A stretch of 12,086 bases of DNA from CBCPMX01 sp965120355 (GCA_965120355.1 CBCPMX010000056.1:1-12086), one strand, 5' to 3'. Numbered from the stretch's first letter, positions 1 to 7,245 are shown. Translations and numbers: made by a program. The notes: generated by a model from the sequence alone, not told the origin.

Positions 1-1
1 C

Positions 2-2548
2 CCGGAGCTTGTAATCGTGGAGGTCACCACCGACACCACCACTTCTACCAGCGCCGCCACCCATGTCACCGCCGTCACATATACCGAAGACGGTGAAACC
101 AAGACCGTGACCGCCGGCGAAGGCGAAGTCCTGACCCTGGTAGTGGCCGGCGTCCAAGAAGAGATCGAGGCCGGAGCCACCTATTCCGGCGCATTTTCTT
201 TCACGTCCACGCCAGTACTGAACTCCGGCTCCGGTTCCCCGCCGTGGGATCCTACCTCTGCCCAGGCTGAGTACTACTTCCGTCAGGCTCTGCTGATTGA
301 CGACAGCGGCCTTAACGCCGCCGCCTCTGTCACCGACGCGGTTTCCGGCACCTATGACGGCGTCTCTGCCGCCGATCTGGTGGTCCGCTCCAACGGTGCA
401 TTCTTCAACGGCATCTATGTGACGGGCAGCGCCTCCTATGCCATCGACGGTCTGACCATGACCATGGTGGGTGACGGCGGCGACGACTTCAGCGGCTGGG
501 GCGCCGGCGTCATGGCCGACAGCAGCGCCACCCTGACCATCAACAACGCCCGTATTGACACGGCCGGCGTCATCCGCACTGCCATCTGGGCCGGCGGCGA
601 CGCTGATCTGCATGTGACCAATTCCGTCATTACCGCCAACGAGTCCCAGGACACCCAGGAGGAATATGATGCCCTGGTGGTCCGCATGATGAAGCGGACG
701 CCTTTCGCCCTAGGTATGGAAGGCGTTGTCCGCGCCACCAACGTTCTGGGCTCCGCCACCGCCGTGTATGAAGACTCCATTGTTGTCTCCTCCGGCTGGG
801 GCGCACTTTCCACCGACTCCGGCCAGGGGCACAGCACCACCGGTGAGTACGCCCTGACTGCCCGCAATACTTTGGGCGGCATCGGCAGCGTGGAAGTGGC
901 CCAGGAGGGCAAGGACTACACCCTGACCAAAGAAGTGAACGGCGTCACCTATGGCTTCACCATGGCCGGTTCCGGCTATGTGGCCTATGCCGATGCCGGC
1001 GTCTGGGATCTGTTTGAAAACGTTCAGTTCTACTCTCCCGACTATGTGCAGATTATGGCCTCCAGCACCTCCAGTGCCTTCTACACCAACTCGGATCTGC
1101 ACTCTGGCCGCATCGCCTTTATGACCCAGCAGAATGCCGGCGGCACCCTGTCCGTGAAGGACTCCACCGTGTACGCTGAGGACACTCTGGTTCAGATCAA
1201 ATCCGGCGCCGCCAACAAGGGCTACACCAATGTGGAGATCGACAACGCGGACGTCACCCTGGGCGACGCAAACCCCTGGGGCGGCACGCTGATCGAGCTG
1301 GTGGAGTCTGACGACGCGGGCAACCCCGGCGTCACCACTTACACCATCAATGACACCGGCGACACCGCCACCCGCGCCACCTCCCGGGGCGACATTGACG
1401 ACTCCAACGCTACCCTGAAGAATGGCACATACACCGGCAACATCTGGAACAACATCTACAACTACACCCAGGCTCTCAACGTGACCCTGGACAACGCCAC
1501 CGTCACCGGCCAGATTTCCTCCTCCTACGCCTATCACACCGATGACGAGGGCAACCGGCTGGAGAACGGCACCGTGCTGACCGCCTGCACCAGCCCCAAT
1601 TATCTGGATCCAGAGACCGGCACCAACGGCGACTATCTGAAAATTGGCGCTCTGTACAACGTGGCCAACCCCGTAGTCAACAACCCCATTCGCCTGACGC
1701 TGACCAATGGCTCTGTCTGGAATGTGGTTGGCGAGGCCAACTATCTGGCTGACGTCACGGTAGATACGCTGGACGCCATTGTCTCTGAGACTGCCACCAC
1801 TGTCTACGCCCAGTCCCTGACCGTGGGCGGCGAGACCTACGCCGACGGCACCTACGAAAATGGCAATGTCACTTATATCGTCGAAGCCGCTCCCGTAGTG
1901 GACACCAACAGCGATACCCTGGCCACCACCCAGGACTACAGCGGCCTGCATGCCGTTACCTTCCTGGCGGTGGATGAGGAAGGCAACCCCGCCGCTTCCG
2001 CAGTGGCCTTCGACTATCAGGCTTTCACCTACATCACCTTTGAAGCGAACGCCAAAGACGGCTATGAGATTGTCTCCATCACCTGCTCCGATCCGGCGGC
2101 CCTCACCGACAACGGCGATGGCACCTATGTGCTGGAAAACCTGACGGCGGCGGAAAACACCGTCACTGTTACCGTCAAGGAAGCCGCGCAGCAGGGCGGC
2201 ATGATGGGCGGCCCCGGTGGCCCCGGCGGCGATATGCCGCCCGAGGGTGGTATGCCGGAGGGTGGTATGCCCGAGGGCGGTATGCCTGAAGGCGAAGCCC
2301 CCGTCGAGCAGGCCCCGGCAGAAGAAACCGCCCCTGCGGAGGAGACCGCACCTTCCGTACCGATAATCCAGGCCGTGGACGAGAACACCTACACGGTTCG
2401 CTATGGCGACAATCTGTGGACCATTGCCCGCGTCAACTATGGCGACGGCGCAAAGTGGGTGATCATCTATGACGCCAACCGAACCATTATCCGCGACCCC
2501 AATCTGATCTTCCCGGGCCAGGTTCTGACACTGCCTGCCCTTCGCTGA
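2..2548 (+). CDS. Secreted repeat-rich (probable beta-solenoid) protein with C-terminal LysM domain, 5'-truncated
   Basis: The reading frame is open to the left edge (in-frame codons before the GTG at 17 read P-E-L-V-I), so the start and any signal peptide lie outside the window. Numbering from GTG17, residues ~60-620 are rich in Thr, Asn, Asp, Gly and Ala, with recurring short strand/turn units such as 'SATLTINNARID', 'GTLSVKDSTVYAED' and 'NVEIDNADVTLGD'. This is the look of a right-handed parallel beta-helix. Residues ~640-725 look like a small beta domain, ending 'LENLTAAENTVTVTVKEA'. A Gly-Met-Pro linker with GGMPE repeats and PAEETA repeats follows. The last ~54 residues (from 'NTYTVRYGDNLWTIA' to 'DPNLIFPGQVLTLP') are a clear LysM domain, which binds N-acetylglucosamine in peptidoglycan. 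The inferred role is a wall-attached surface protein of unknown ligand or substrate. No catalytic motif was recognised in the solenoid. GTG17 has a GGAG upstream but would give a protein without an export signal, so I do not take it as the start. Confidence 0.85.
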   Translation, partial: PELVIVEVTTDTTTSTSAATHVTAVTYTEDGETKTVTAGEGEVLTLVVAGVQEEIEAGATYSGAFSFTSTPVLNSGSGSPPWDPTSAQAEYYFRQALLIDDSGLNAAASVTDAVSGTYDGVSAADLVVRSNGAFFNGIYVTGSASYAIDGLTMTMVGDGGDDFSGWGAGVMADSSATLTINNARIDTAGVIRTAIWAGGDADLHVTNSVITANESQDTQEEYDALVVRMMKRTPFALGMEGVVRATNVLGSATAVYEDSIVVSSGWGALSTDSGQGHSTTGEYALTARNTLGGIGSVEVAQEGKDYTLTKEVNGVTYGFTMAGSGYVAYADAGVWDLFENVQFYSPDYVQIMASSTSSAFYTNSDLHSGRIAFMTQQNAGGTLSVKDSTVYAEDTLVQIKSGAANKGYTNVEIDNADVTLGDANPWGGTLIELVESDDAGNPGVTTYTINDTGDTATRATSRGDIDDSNATLKNGTYTGNIWNNIYNYTQALNVTLDNATVTGQISSSYAYHTDDEGNRLENGTVLTACTSPNYLDPETGTNGDYLKIGALYNVANPVVNNPIRLTLTNGSVWNVVGEANYLADVTVDTLDAIVSETATTVYAQSLTVGGETYADGTYENGNVTYIVEAAPVVDTNSDTLATTQDYSGLHAVTFLAVDEEGNPAASAVAFDYQAFTYITFEANAKDGYEIVSITCSDPAALTDNGDGTYVLENLTAAENTVTVTVKEAAQQGGMMGGPGGPGGDMPPEGGMPEGGMPEGGMPEGEAPVEQAPAEETAPAEETAPSVPIIQAVDENTYTVRYGDNLWTIARVNYGDGAKWVIIYDANRTIIRDPNLIFPGQVLTLPALR
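2243..2287 (+). repeat. Three tandem 15-bp units encoding EGGMP
   Basis: Three consecutive 15-nt copies (2243-2257, 2258-2272, 2273-2287) follow the pattern GAGGGYGGTATGCCN and differ only at third codon positions. They encode the EGGMP repeats of the flexible linker before the LysM domain. A Gly/Pro/Met-rich stretch (GGMMGGPGGPGG) precedes them. A shorter PAEETA duplication follows at about 2315-2351. Near-identical DNA copies suggest recent slippage, so copy number may vary between strains. Confidence 0.85.
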
Positions 2549-2557
2549 TCAATTGCA

Positions 2558-2589
2558 GCAAGGCCCGCCGCTTTTGCGGCGGGCCTTGC
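2558..2589 (+). terminator. Strong hairpin after the LysM gene, probable bidirectional terminator
   Basis: A perfect 14-bp GC-rich stem (arms 2558-2571 and 2576-2589) with a TTTT loop starts 10 nt after the stop codon of the LysM protein. It lies between convergent genes, so it could also serve the minus strand. Neither side has a good U tract, so it departs from the classical rho-independent form. Termination is inferred from position and stem strength. Confidence 0.7.
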
Positions 2590-2644
2590 CCGGTTTGGGG
2601 CTGTTGGGTCCTGTAACGAATTCAGAATTGGGGAGGGCCGATGT

Positions 2645-2667
2645 ATGGGAGGTCCGGGACCTCCCAT
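2645..2667. repeat. Perfect 23-bp palindrome (11-bp arms, one central base)
   Basis: The arms ATGGGAGGTCC (2645-2655) and GGACCTCCCAT (2657-2667) are exact reverse complements around a single G. It lies 35 nt downstream of the minus-strand cysteine-rich gene, so it may be a 3' hairpin of that transcript. No T-run follows on either strand. A protein-binding site is an alternative. Confidence 0.55.
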
Positions 2668-2702
2668 TGCGCACACGCCGGATGTCCGGGACGCCGCTGC
2701 GC

Positions 2703-2909
2703 TCAGCTGCAGCTGCAGTTGCAGCAGCCATTGCAGGCGGAACAACCGTTACAGCCGCTGCACCTATTGCAGCCACAGCTGCAGCCGCAGCCATTGGAGC
2801 TGCTGTCGGACAGCAGATTGCACCGGTCGCAGGTGCATGTGGCGATGAATTCCGGCACAAGCAGCCGGTTGCAGCTGCTGCACGCACTACAGGAATCGTT
2901 ACAACACAT
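2703..2909 (-). CDS. Cysteine-rich small protein (68 aa, 20 Cys), unknown function
   Basis: This frame encodes 68 residues beginning MCCNDSCSACSSC and ending CCNCSCS, with 20 cysteines (29%). The N-terminal part has Cys2,3,7,10,13 and then Cys25,27,30. The C-terminal part (residues 41-67) is almost wholly C-x-C and C-x-x-C units with Gly, Asn and Ser between them. The start is chosen because GGGGAGGG lies about 8 nt upstream of ATG2909; extending the frame further upstream gives an unrelated Arg-rich sequence that runs back to the end of noc and has no such support. It lies 158 nt downstream of noc on the same strand, with no clear terminator between, so co-transcription is possible. There is no signal peptide or membrane segment. 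The spacing fits metal-thiolate binding (metallothionein-like) or a disulfide-cross-linked spore coat or crust component. A modified-peptide precursor is less likely because no maturase gene is nearby. I do not recognise the family. Confidence 0.7.
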   Translation of the reverse strand: MCCNDSCSACSSCNRLLVPEFIATCTCDRCNLLSDSSSNGCGCSCGCNRCSGCNGCSACNGCCNCSCS

Positions 2910-2932
2910 ATTTGGACCCTCCCCATTTGGTC

Positions 2933-2948
2933 TGTGACATCTGTCACG
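2933..2948. promoter_or_regulatory. CRP/FNR-type palindrome upstream of the cysteine-rich gene
   Basis: TGTGA-N6-TCACG matches 9 of 10 conserved positions of the CRP/FNR-family consensus TGTGA-N6-TCACA. It contains a perfect inverted repeat, GTGACA-TC-TGTCAC (2934-2947). Its centre is about 31 bp upstream of the start codon of the cysteine-rich gene. No convincing -35/-10 pair was found around it, so whether it would repress or activate cannot be told. The match could be chance. Confidence 0.4.
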
Positions 2949-3067
2949 ACCCATCCTATGCCGGCAGCTGCGCGGATGTGCAGCCAGCAATGCGAGAACG
3001 TCCCCACAGAAACCCCCACTGCCGCCCCACCATCCCTCTTCGCGGCGCTCCGGTTTTGTATGTGTGG

Positions 3068-3868
3068 TCACCCTGCCTGCTTTGGAATGCGAATGGTCAG
3101 GACGATCTCGTCGTCAGTTTCCTCCTTTCCGCAGTCAGCAGCAATACCCGCATTTTTGATAATTTCCAGGTTGCGGTTCAGGCTGTTGAGAAACAGCCGC
3201 ACATCCCGCACCAGGAATTTCCGCAGGCCCTGCTTTGGCGCGTTCTTTTTCGCCAGCAGGGCCTCAATGTACTGTTCCGTTTTCGCCACATTCAACTGGC
3301 GGCGTACCACCTCCTCCACCACGGCCAGCTGTTCGGCCTCACTGTTCAGGCGCAGCAGCGCCCGGGCGTGCCGCTCAGACAGGTTGTTGACCCGCAGGGC
3401 TTGCAGCACCTGCGGGCTCAGCCGCAGGATCCGCAGTTTGTTGGCCACAGCGGACTGACTTTTCCCCACCTTGGCGGCAGCCTGCTCCTGGCTCAAATCG
3501 TACAGACGCATCAGCCGCGCCAGGCCCTGGGCCTCCTCAATGAAATCCAAATCCCGGCGCTGGAGATTTTCCACCATGGCAATCATACCGCTTTCGGCTT
3601 CGTCCACTCCCAGCAGGATGCACGGGACCTCTCCAAGTCCCGCCATTCGGGCAGCCCGCAGGCGGCGCTCTCCCGCCACCAGTTCAAAGCCGCCGTCCCG
3701 CCGGCGGACCGTCAGGGGCTGCAGGACCCCATACTGGACGATGCTGGCGGCCAGTTCCTGCAGACCCGTCTGGTCAAACACACGCCGTGGCTGCGATGGG
3801 TTGGGCCGGATCGCCTCCGGCGGCACAAACAGGACGCGGCCCGACTCATAACACGTTTTCCCCTTCAT
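3068..3868 (-). CDS. noc: Noc-like ParB-family DNA-binding protein
   Basis: This 266-residue protein has the ParB/Spo0J/Noc layout. An N-terminal CTPase/ParB domain carries 'NPSQPRRVF' (~23-31), 'GERRLRAA' (66-73) and 'ENLQRRDL' (100-107). A central helix-turn-helix is at ~125-147 (LSQEQAAAKVGKSQSAVANK), with 'LSERHARALLRL' at 163-174, and a C-terminal dimerisation region ends 'DDEIVLTIRIPKQ'. The 'RRQLNVAKTEQYIEALL' and 'RDVRLFLNSLNRNLEIIKNAG' segments resemble Bacillus Noc more than Spo0J, so I favour the nucleoid-occlusion paralogue, which binds chromosomal sites and keeps FtsZ rings off the nucleoid. It lacks the ~20-residue amphipathic membrane-targeting leader seen in Bacillus Noc, and it is not beside rsmG or parAB as usual. 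ATG3868 follows an AAGGAGAGGGGG purine tract. A chromosome-segregation ParB is the main alternative. Confidence 0.85.
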   Translation of the reverse strand: MKGKTCYESGRVLFVPPEAIRPNPSQPRRVFDQTGLQELAASIVQYGVLQPLTVRRRDGGFELVAGERRLRAARMAGLGEVPCILLGVDEAESGMIAMVENLQRRDLDFIEEAQGLARLMRLYDLSQEQAAAKVGKSQSAVANKLRILRLSPQVLQALRVNNLSERHARALLRLNSEAEQLAVVEEVVRRQLNVAKTEQYIEALLAKKNAPKQGLRKFLVRDVRLFLNSLNRNLEIIKNAGIAADCGKEETDDEIVLTIRIPKQAG

Positions 3869-3917
3869 TGTGACCCCCTCTCCTTGCGCCGCTCCCCGTG
3901 CGGCGCTTTCGTGTTCT

Positions 3918-3926
3918 ATTGTATCA
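3918..3926 (-). promoter_or_regulatory. Extended -10 promoter for noc
   Basis: On the minus strand the sequence reads TGATACAAT, a TG-n extended -10 with hexamer TACAAT (3923 to 3918), placing transcription start near 3911, about 43 nt before ATG3868. The region upstream is AT-rich. No good -35 hexamer lies at 16-18 bp, as is common for extended -10 promoters. Confidence 0.6.
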
Positions 3927-4040
3927 CGTTTTTCTGCGAAAATTGCCGTTTTATGCTAAATATTCAATATTTTGTTTTTCTTTTGATTTCGACCACAAGA
4001 TCTGCTCTCCGGCGTGGCCCGACAAAAGGCTCCTCCGTGC

Positions 4041-4077
4041 GCAAAAAACGGGCGGCGCAGGAGTTCTGCGCCGCCCG
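4041..4077 (-). terminator. Rho-independent terminator of the ppx-ppk operon
   Basis: A perfect 12-bp GC stem (CGGGCGGCGCAG at 4049-4060 with its complement at 4066-4077, 5-nt loop) is followed on the minus strand by TTTTTTGC (4048 to 4041). The orientation fits transcription from ppk only. It sits about 125 nt beyond the ppk stop codon. Confidence 0.92.
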
Positions 4078-4202
4078 GAGGCAGTTTTATATTGCTGTTG
4101 CGTCTTTTGGTCGTATGTGTTTCTGTTTGCAGACCGGAAGCAGCGAAAACGCGGTACAATGATGCGTCCATGGAGCGGCGTATTTTCCCGCGCTCCCTTT
4201 CT

Positions 4203-6302
4203 CTATCCATGCTTCCGCTTTCCCTGAATCCAGCCTCTGAGCCGCCCCAGCGCGCGCTCTGGCTTGACAGCCGGCGCCGCCGTCTTGGCCTCGGCCAGCA
4301 GCCGCTCCTGGCAGCATACCCGCGGCCCTTCCACCGGCGGCCGGACATAGCTGCCGTCCGGCTGCATCAGGCGCGCCTTGGTGTTATCCGCCAGGCACAG
4401 GTCCAGAATATGGTGAATTTTCTGCCGCACACCGGCATCCAGAATCGGGACCGCCACCTCCACCCGCCGCTGGGTATTCCGGGTCATAAAGTCGGCAGAA
4501 GAAATGTACACCCGCTCCGCCTCGCCGCTGCCAAAGACGTAAATCCGGGAGTGTTCCAAAAACCGGCCCACAATGCTGACCACCCGCACATGCTCCGTCC
4601 GCTCTGGCACCCCCGGCAGAATGCAGCAAATTCCCCGGACAATCAAATCCACGGTCACGCCGGCACAGGACGCTTCCTTCAGCTTTTCAATCACATCAAT
4701 GTCGGTGATGGAGTTGACTTTCAGCAAAATGCGGCCCTGGGATCCCAGGGCGATCTGCTGATCCATGAGCCGGAGAATGGCCGGTTTCAGGGTGGCCGGA
4801 GCGGCCAGCAGCAGCTCATAGCGTCCCTCCAGGTTGCCAATGGCCATGTTTTTGAAAAAGTCGTCGGCATCCCGGCCAATGCGCCGGTCGGCGGTCATAA
4901 GGGACAAGTCGGTATACTGGGCGGCGGTCTTTTCGTTGTAATTGCCGGTGCCCACATGGGTAATGTACTGAATCTCGCCTCGCTCCCGACGCGTGATCAG
5001 GCACACCTTGGCGTGAACTTTATACTGTTCAAAGCCGTACAGAACCGTGCACCCGGCGTCCTCCAGCCGTTCAGACCAATCAATATTGTTTTGCTCATCA
5101 AACCGTGCCCGCAGCTCAATGAGGACCGTCACATCCTTGCCGTTTTCCGCGGCGGCGCACAGAGCCTCCACCAACTTCGCCTTGCTGGCCAGGCGGTAAA
5201 TGGTCATTTTAATGGATACCACCGCCGGGTCTGCGGCCGCCTCCTGAAGCAGCGATACAAAGGGGCCCATGGACTCATATGGATAGGACAGCAGCCGGTC
5301 CCGCTTCTGAATCTGCCGAATCATACTGCCCGGCCGGATGTCTGCCGGCGCACAGGGCGTATGCGGCGGATAACTGAGGGCTGCCCGCTTTTCCGCCGGC
5401 ATCCGCGCCGCCAGGGAGAAGGCGTATTCCAGGCTCAGCGGCGCACTGGTCGTGTACACCTGGTGCTGGCGGATATCCAGCCGCTCCAGCAGATAGCTCA
5501 GGAATCGGGCAGAGAGCGGATCCGACAGCTCCAGCCGCACCGGGGCCATGCGCCGCCGCTGCCGCAGCGCCTTTTTCACCTGCTTGCGGAAGTCCTCTCC
5601 TTCCACTTCAAAGGCTTCGTCATCGGCATTGATATCCGCATTGCGGGTCACGCGGAACACCGTCTTTTCCAGAATGGTATAGTTGGGAAACAGTTGGCCC
5701 AGATACGCCAGAATCACATGTTCCATGTGGATATACCGCAGTTCATCCCCCGGCAGGAACAGCACCGGCGGCAGCGCCTCCGGCAGCGGCACCACAGCGA
5801 AGACTTCCCGTCCCTTGTGCCGGACCCAGGCCCCCACGTGCAGGGCGTTGTTCTTCAAATGGGGAAACGGATGGTGGGTATCCACAATCTGGGGCGAGAG
5901 CACCGGCGCCGCATCCTTTTTAAAATACTGACGGACGAATTTGTGTTCCGCCGGCGTCAGCATGTCATAGGTCAGCCGGCTGACGCCGTGGGCGCGCAGC
6001 TGCGTCTCCAGGCCGGCGCAAATCGTCTCCCGCTGCGCATACAGCGGACGGACGGCAGCATAGATGGCGTCTAACTGCTCCCCTGGCGTCATGCCGGAAC
6101 GGCTGTCGCGGTGGTGGCTGCCAGCTGTCCGCAAATCAAACAGGCTGCCCACCCGAATCATAAAAAATTCGTCCAGATTGCTGGTAAAAATGGACACAAA
6201 TTTCAGCCGCTCCAGCAGCGGCACCGTCTCGTCGGTGGCCTCCTCCAGGACGCGCTGGTCAAACCGCAGCCAGGAAAGTTCACGATTTTGCAGAAAGTTC
6301 AT
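4203..6302 (-). CDS. ppk1: Polyphosphate kinase (PPK1)
   Basis: This enzyme makes inorganic polyphosphate reversibly from ATP through a phosphohistidine intermediate. The 699 residues match the normal family length (E. coli 688). The N-terminal domain opens with 'NFLQNRELSWLRFDQRVLEEA' and has 'SNLDEFFMIRV' with the conserved Asn at ~42. The catalytic half contains 'MTIYRLASKAKLVEAL' (Arg ~370), 'ARFDEQNNIDW' (Arg ~400), 'YKVHAK' (His ~430, the expected phosphorylated histidine), 'HVGTGNYNEKTA' (His ~449) and 'RFLEHSRIYVF' (His ~584). All key residues are present. ATG6302 is preferred over an upstream TTG at 6329 because it has GGAGG 9 nt ahead and fits the family N-terminus. It overlaps the end of ppx by 23 bp, so the two are co-transcribed and probably translationally coupled. 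The C-terminal tail is basic. Confidence 0.97.
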   Translation of the reverse strand: MNFLQNRELSWLRFDQRVLEEATDETVPLLERLKFVSIFTSNLDEFFMIRVGSLFDLRTAGSHHRDSRSGMTPGEQLDAIYAAVRPLYAQRETICAGLETQLRAHGVSRLTYDMLTPAEHKFVRQYFKKDAAPVLSPQIVDTHHPFPHLKNNALHVGAWVRHKGREVFAVVPLPEALPPVLFLPGDELRYIHMEHVILAYLGQLFPNYTILEKTVFRVTRNADINADDEAFEVEGEDFRKQVKKALRQRRRMAPVRLELSDPLSARFLSYLLERLDIRQHQVYTTSAPLSLEYAFSLAARMPAEKRAALSYPPHTPCAPADIRPGSMIRQIQKRDRLLSYPYESMGPFVSLLQEAAADPAVVSIKMTIYRLASKAKLVEALCAAAENGKDVTVLIELRARFDEQNNIDWSERLEDAGCTVLYGFEQYKVHAKVCLITRRERGEIQYITHVGTGNYNEKTAAQYTDLSLMTADRRIGRDADDFFKNMAIGNLEGRYELLLAAPATLKPAILRLMDQQIALGSQGRILLKVNSITDIDVIEKLKEASCAGVTVDLIVRGICCILPGVPERTEHVRVVSIVGRFLEHSRIYVFGSGEAERVYISSADFMTRNTQRRVEVAVPILDAGVRQKIHHILDLCLADNTKARLMQPDGSYVRPPVEGPRVCCQERLLAEAKTAAPAVKPERALGRLRGWIQGKRKHG

Positions 6303-7206
6303 GTTCCTCTGCCTCCAACATGGATTCAAGATAGCCCTCCCGGACGCCGCAGGCGCTGGTCAGGACATACTGCGCTGCGTAGGTGCGGACCACAGTGCGC
6401 AAAATCAGCGCCCCCGGCAGCAGGGTGTGAACCCGGTCCGGCGCCAGCTTCAGCACCCGGTGCAGCAGCTTCTTTGGTTTTTTCAAGCCTTGGGACAGCA
6501 GTTCTTCCAGATAGGCGGCAGGGTACTCCCGCACGGACTCTGGACTGCCGCTGGCGTGGCGGTACAGGGCCAGCACCGCCCGCGCGGAGCCGCCCACAGC
6601 GCATAACCGCTGGGTCACGGCGCCCTCCGGACGCCGGATGGCCCCATCCAGGGCCGCCTCCACAGCCTTCTCCATGGCGCTCAGTTCCTTTTCCGTGGGG
6701 AACAGCTCCCCGCAGAAGCGGCGGAACAGGTTCAAGGACCCCAACGGCAATGAGCCTGCCGCCTGGACGGCCCCATCTCGAAAAAACACCAGTTCCGTAC
6801 TGCCGCCGCCCACATCGGTCAGAATGCCGCTGGCGTGCTCCATGGCACGGACTGCGCCGCGATAGTCCAGCATGGCTTCCTCCTGGCCGGACAGCAGCCG
6901 GACCTTCATGCCGCAGCGGGCCTCCACCTCTTCCAGAACTGCAGCGGAATTTTTCACATTGCGCAGCGACGCCGTGGCAAACGGATAATTACGGCAGTCC
7001 GGCAGCATATTCAAAATTTCCCGAAATTCCAGCAGAATGCCCACCAGCTTTTCCACACCCTCGCGGCTGAGGCAGTCCTGTTCGTTGACATAGCCGGCCA
7101 GACCCGCGGCGCGCTTGTTGTTGAGAATCGGCCACAACCGGCCATGCTCTACCCGGTAGATCACCAGCCGGATGGTATTGGAGCCGATATCGATGACACT
7201 GTACAT
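6280..7206 (-). CDS. ppx: Exopolyphosphatase / Ppx-GppA family phosphatase
   Basis: This is a 308-residue member of the sugar-kinase/Hsp70/actin-fold Ppx-GppA family, which removes terminal phosphate from polyphosphate or hydrolyses pppGpp. Phosphate loop 1 is 'VIDIGSNTIRL' (4-14), the second is 'DVGGGSTEL' (131-139), and 'SGQEEA' (106-111) holds the expected catalytic glutamate. It is the short form and lacks the C-terminal HD-like domain of the ~510-residue E. coli enzymes. ATG7206 is chosen: AAAGGAG lies 9 nt upstream and the protein then begins MYSVIDIG, as in the family. The longer frame from 7263 would start inside the promoter. It is the first gene of a two-gene operon with ppk, so polymer breakdown and synthesis are made from one transcript. 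Activity on pppGpp cannot be excluded, but the ppk neighbour favours polyphosphate. Confidence 0.93.
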   Translation of the reverse strand: MYSVIDIGSNTIRLVIYRVEHGRLWPILNNKRAAGLAGYVNEQDCLSREGVEKLVGILLEFREILNMLPDCRNYPFATASLRNVKNSAAVLEEVEARCGMKVRLLSGQEEAMLDYRGAVRAMEHASGILTDVGGGSTELVFFRDGAVQAAGSLPLGSLNLFRRFCGELFPTEKELSAMEKAVEAALDGAIRRPEGAVTQRLCAVGGSARAVLALYRHASGSPESVREYPAAYLEELLSQGLKKPKKLLHRVLKLAPDRVHTLLPGALILRTVVRTYAAQYVLTSACGVREGYLESMLEAEEHELSAKS

Positions 7207-7245
7207 ACTTGCCTGCTCCTTTTCTCTTTCAAACTGTAATGATTG

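Larger units (their letters stand above)
3869..4202. other. Gene-free stretch between ppk and noc
   Basis: This stretch holds the noc leader and promoter (about 3869-3960), an AT-rich block (about 3940-4000) and the ppk terminator (4041-4077). The 125 nt between the ppk stop and that terminator (4078-4202) contain nothing I can support. A minus-strand frame starting MDASLYRVF runs through the terminator hairpin and has no ribosome binding site at useful distance. Confidence 0.7.

Noticed and set aside
710..1951. Minus-strand frame opposite the LysM protein
   Set aside because: Gly/Val-rich antisense translation of a repetitive gene. It has no domain signs and opposes a frame ending in an unmistakable LysM domain.
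2507..2520. Possible Noc-binding site around TTCCCGGG
   Set aside because: Only the central CCCGGG core and adjoining TT match ATTTCCCGGGAAAT, and it lies inside the LysM coding sequence.
2700..2900. Apparent CAG/GCA microsatellite
   Set aside because: It is fully explained by Cys and Ser/Gly codons of the minus-strand cysteine-rich protein.
2910..3071. N-terminal extension of the cysteine-rich protein up to 3071
   Set aside because: The added residues are Arg/Gly-rich without the Cys pattern and overlap the noc stop codon. The strong ribosome binding site belongs to ATG2909.
2553..3458. Plus-strand Ala-rich frame across the cysteine-rich gene and the end of noc
   Set aside because: Its Ala-rich part is the complement of the TGC/AGC codons of the cysteine-rich gene, and it runs antisense into noc.
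3913..3932. Possible parS-like site (TGTATCAC) in the noc promoter
   Set aside because: Only the left half resembles parS (7 of 8). The right half does not, and the sequence is already explained by the extended -10.
4014..6074. Long plus-strand open frame opposite ppk
   Set aside because: It is antisense to an intact PPK1 with all catalytic residues, its His/Gln/Arg-rich translation matches no family, and long antisense frames are expected in GC-rich DNA.
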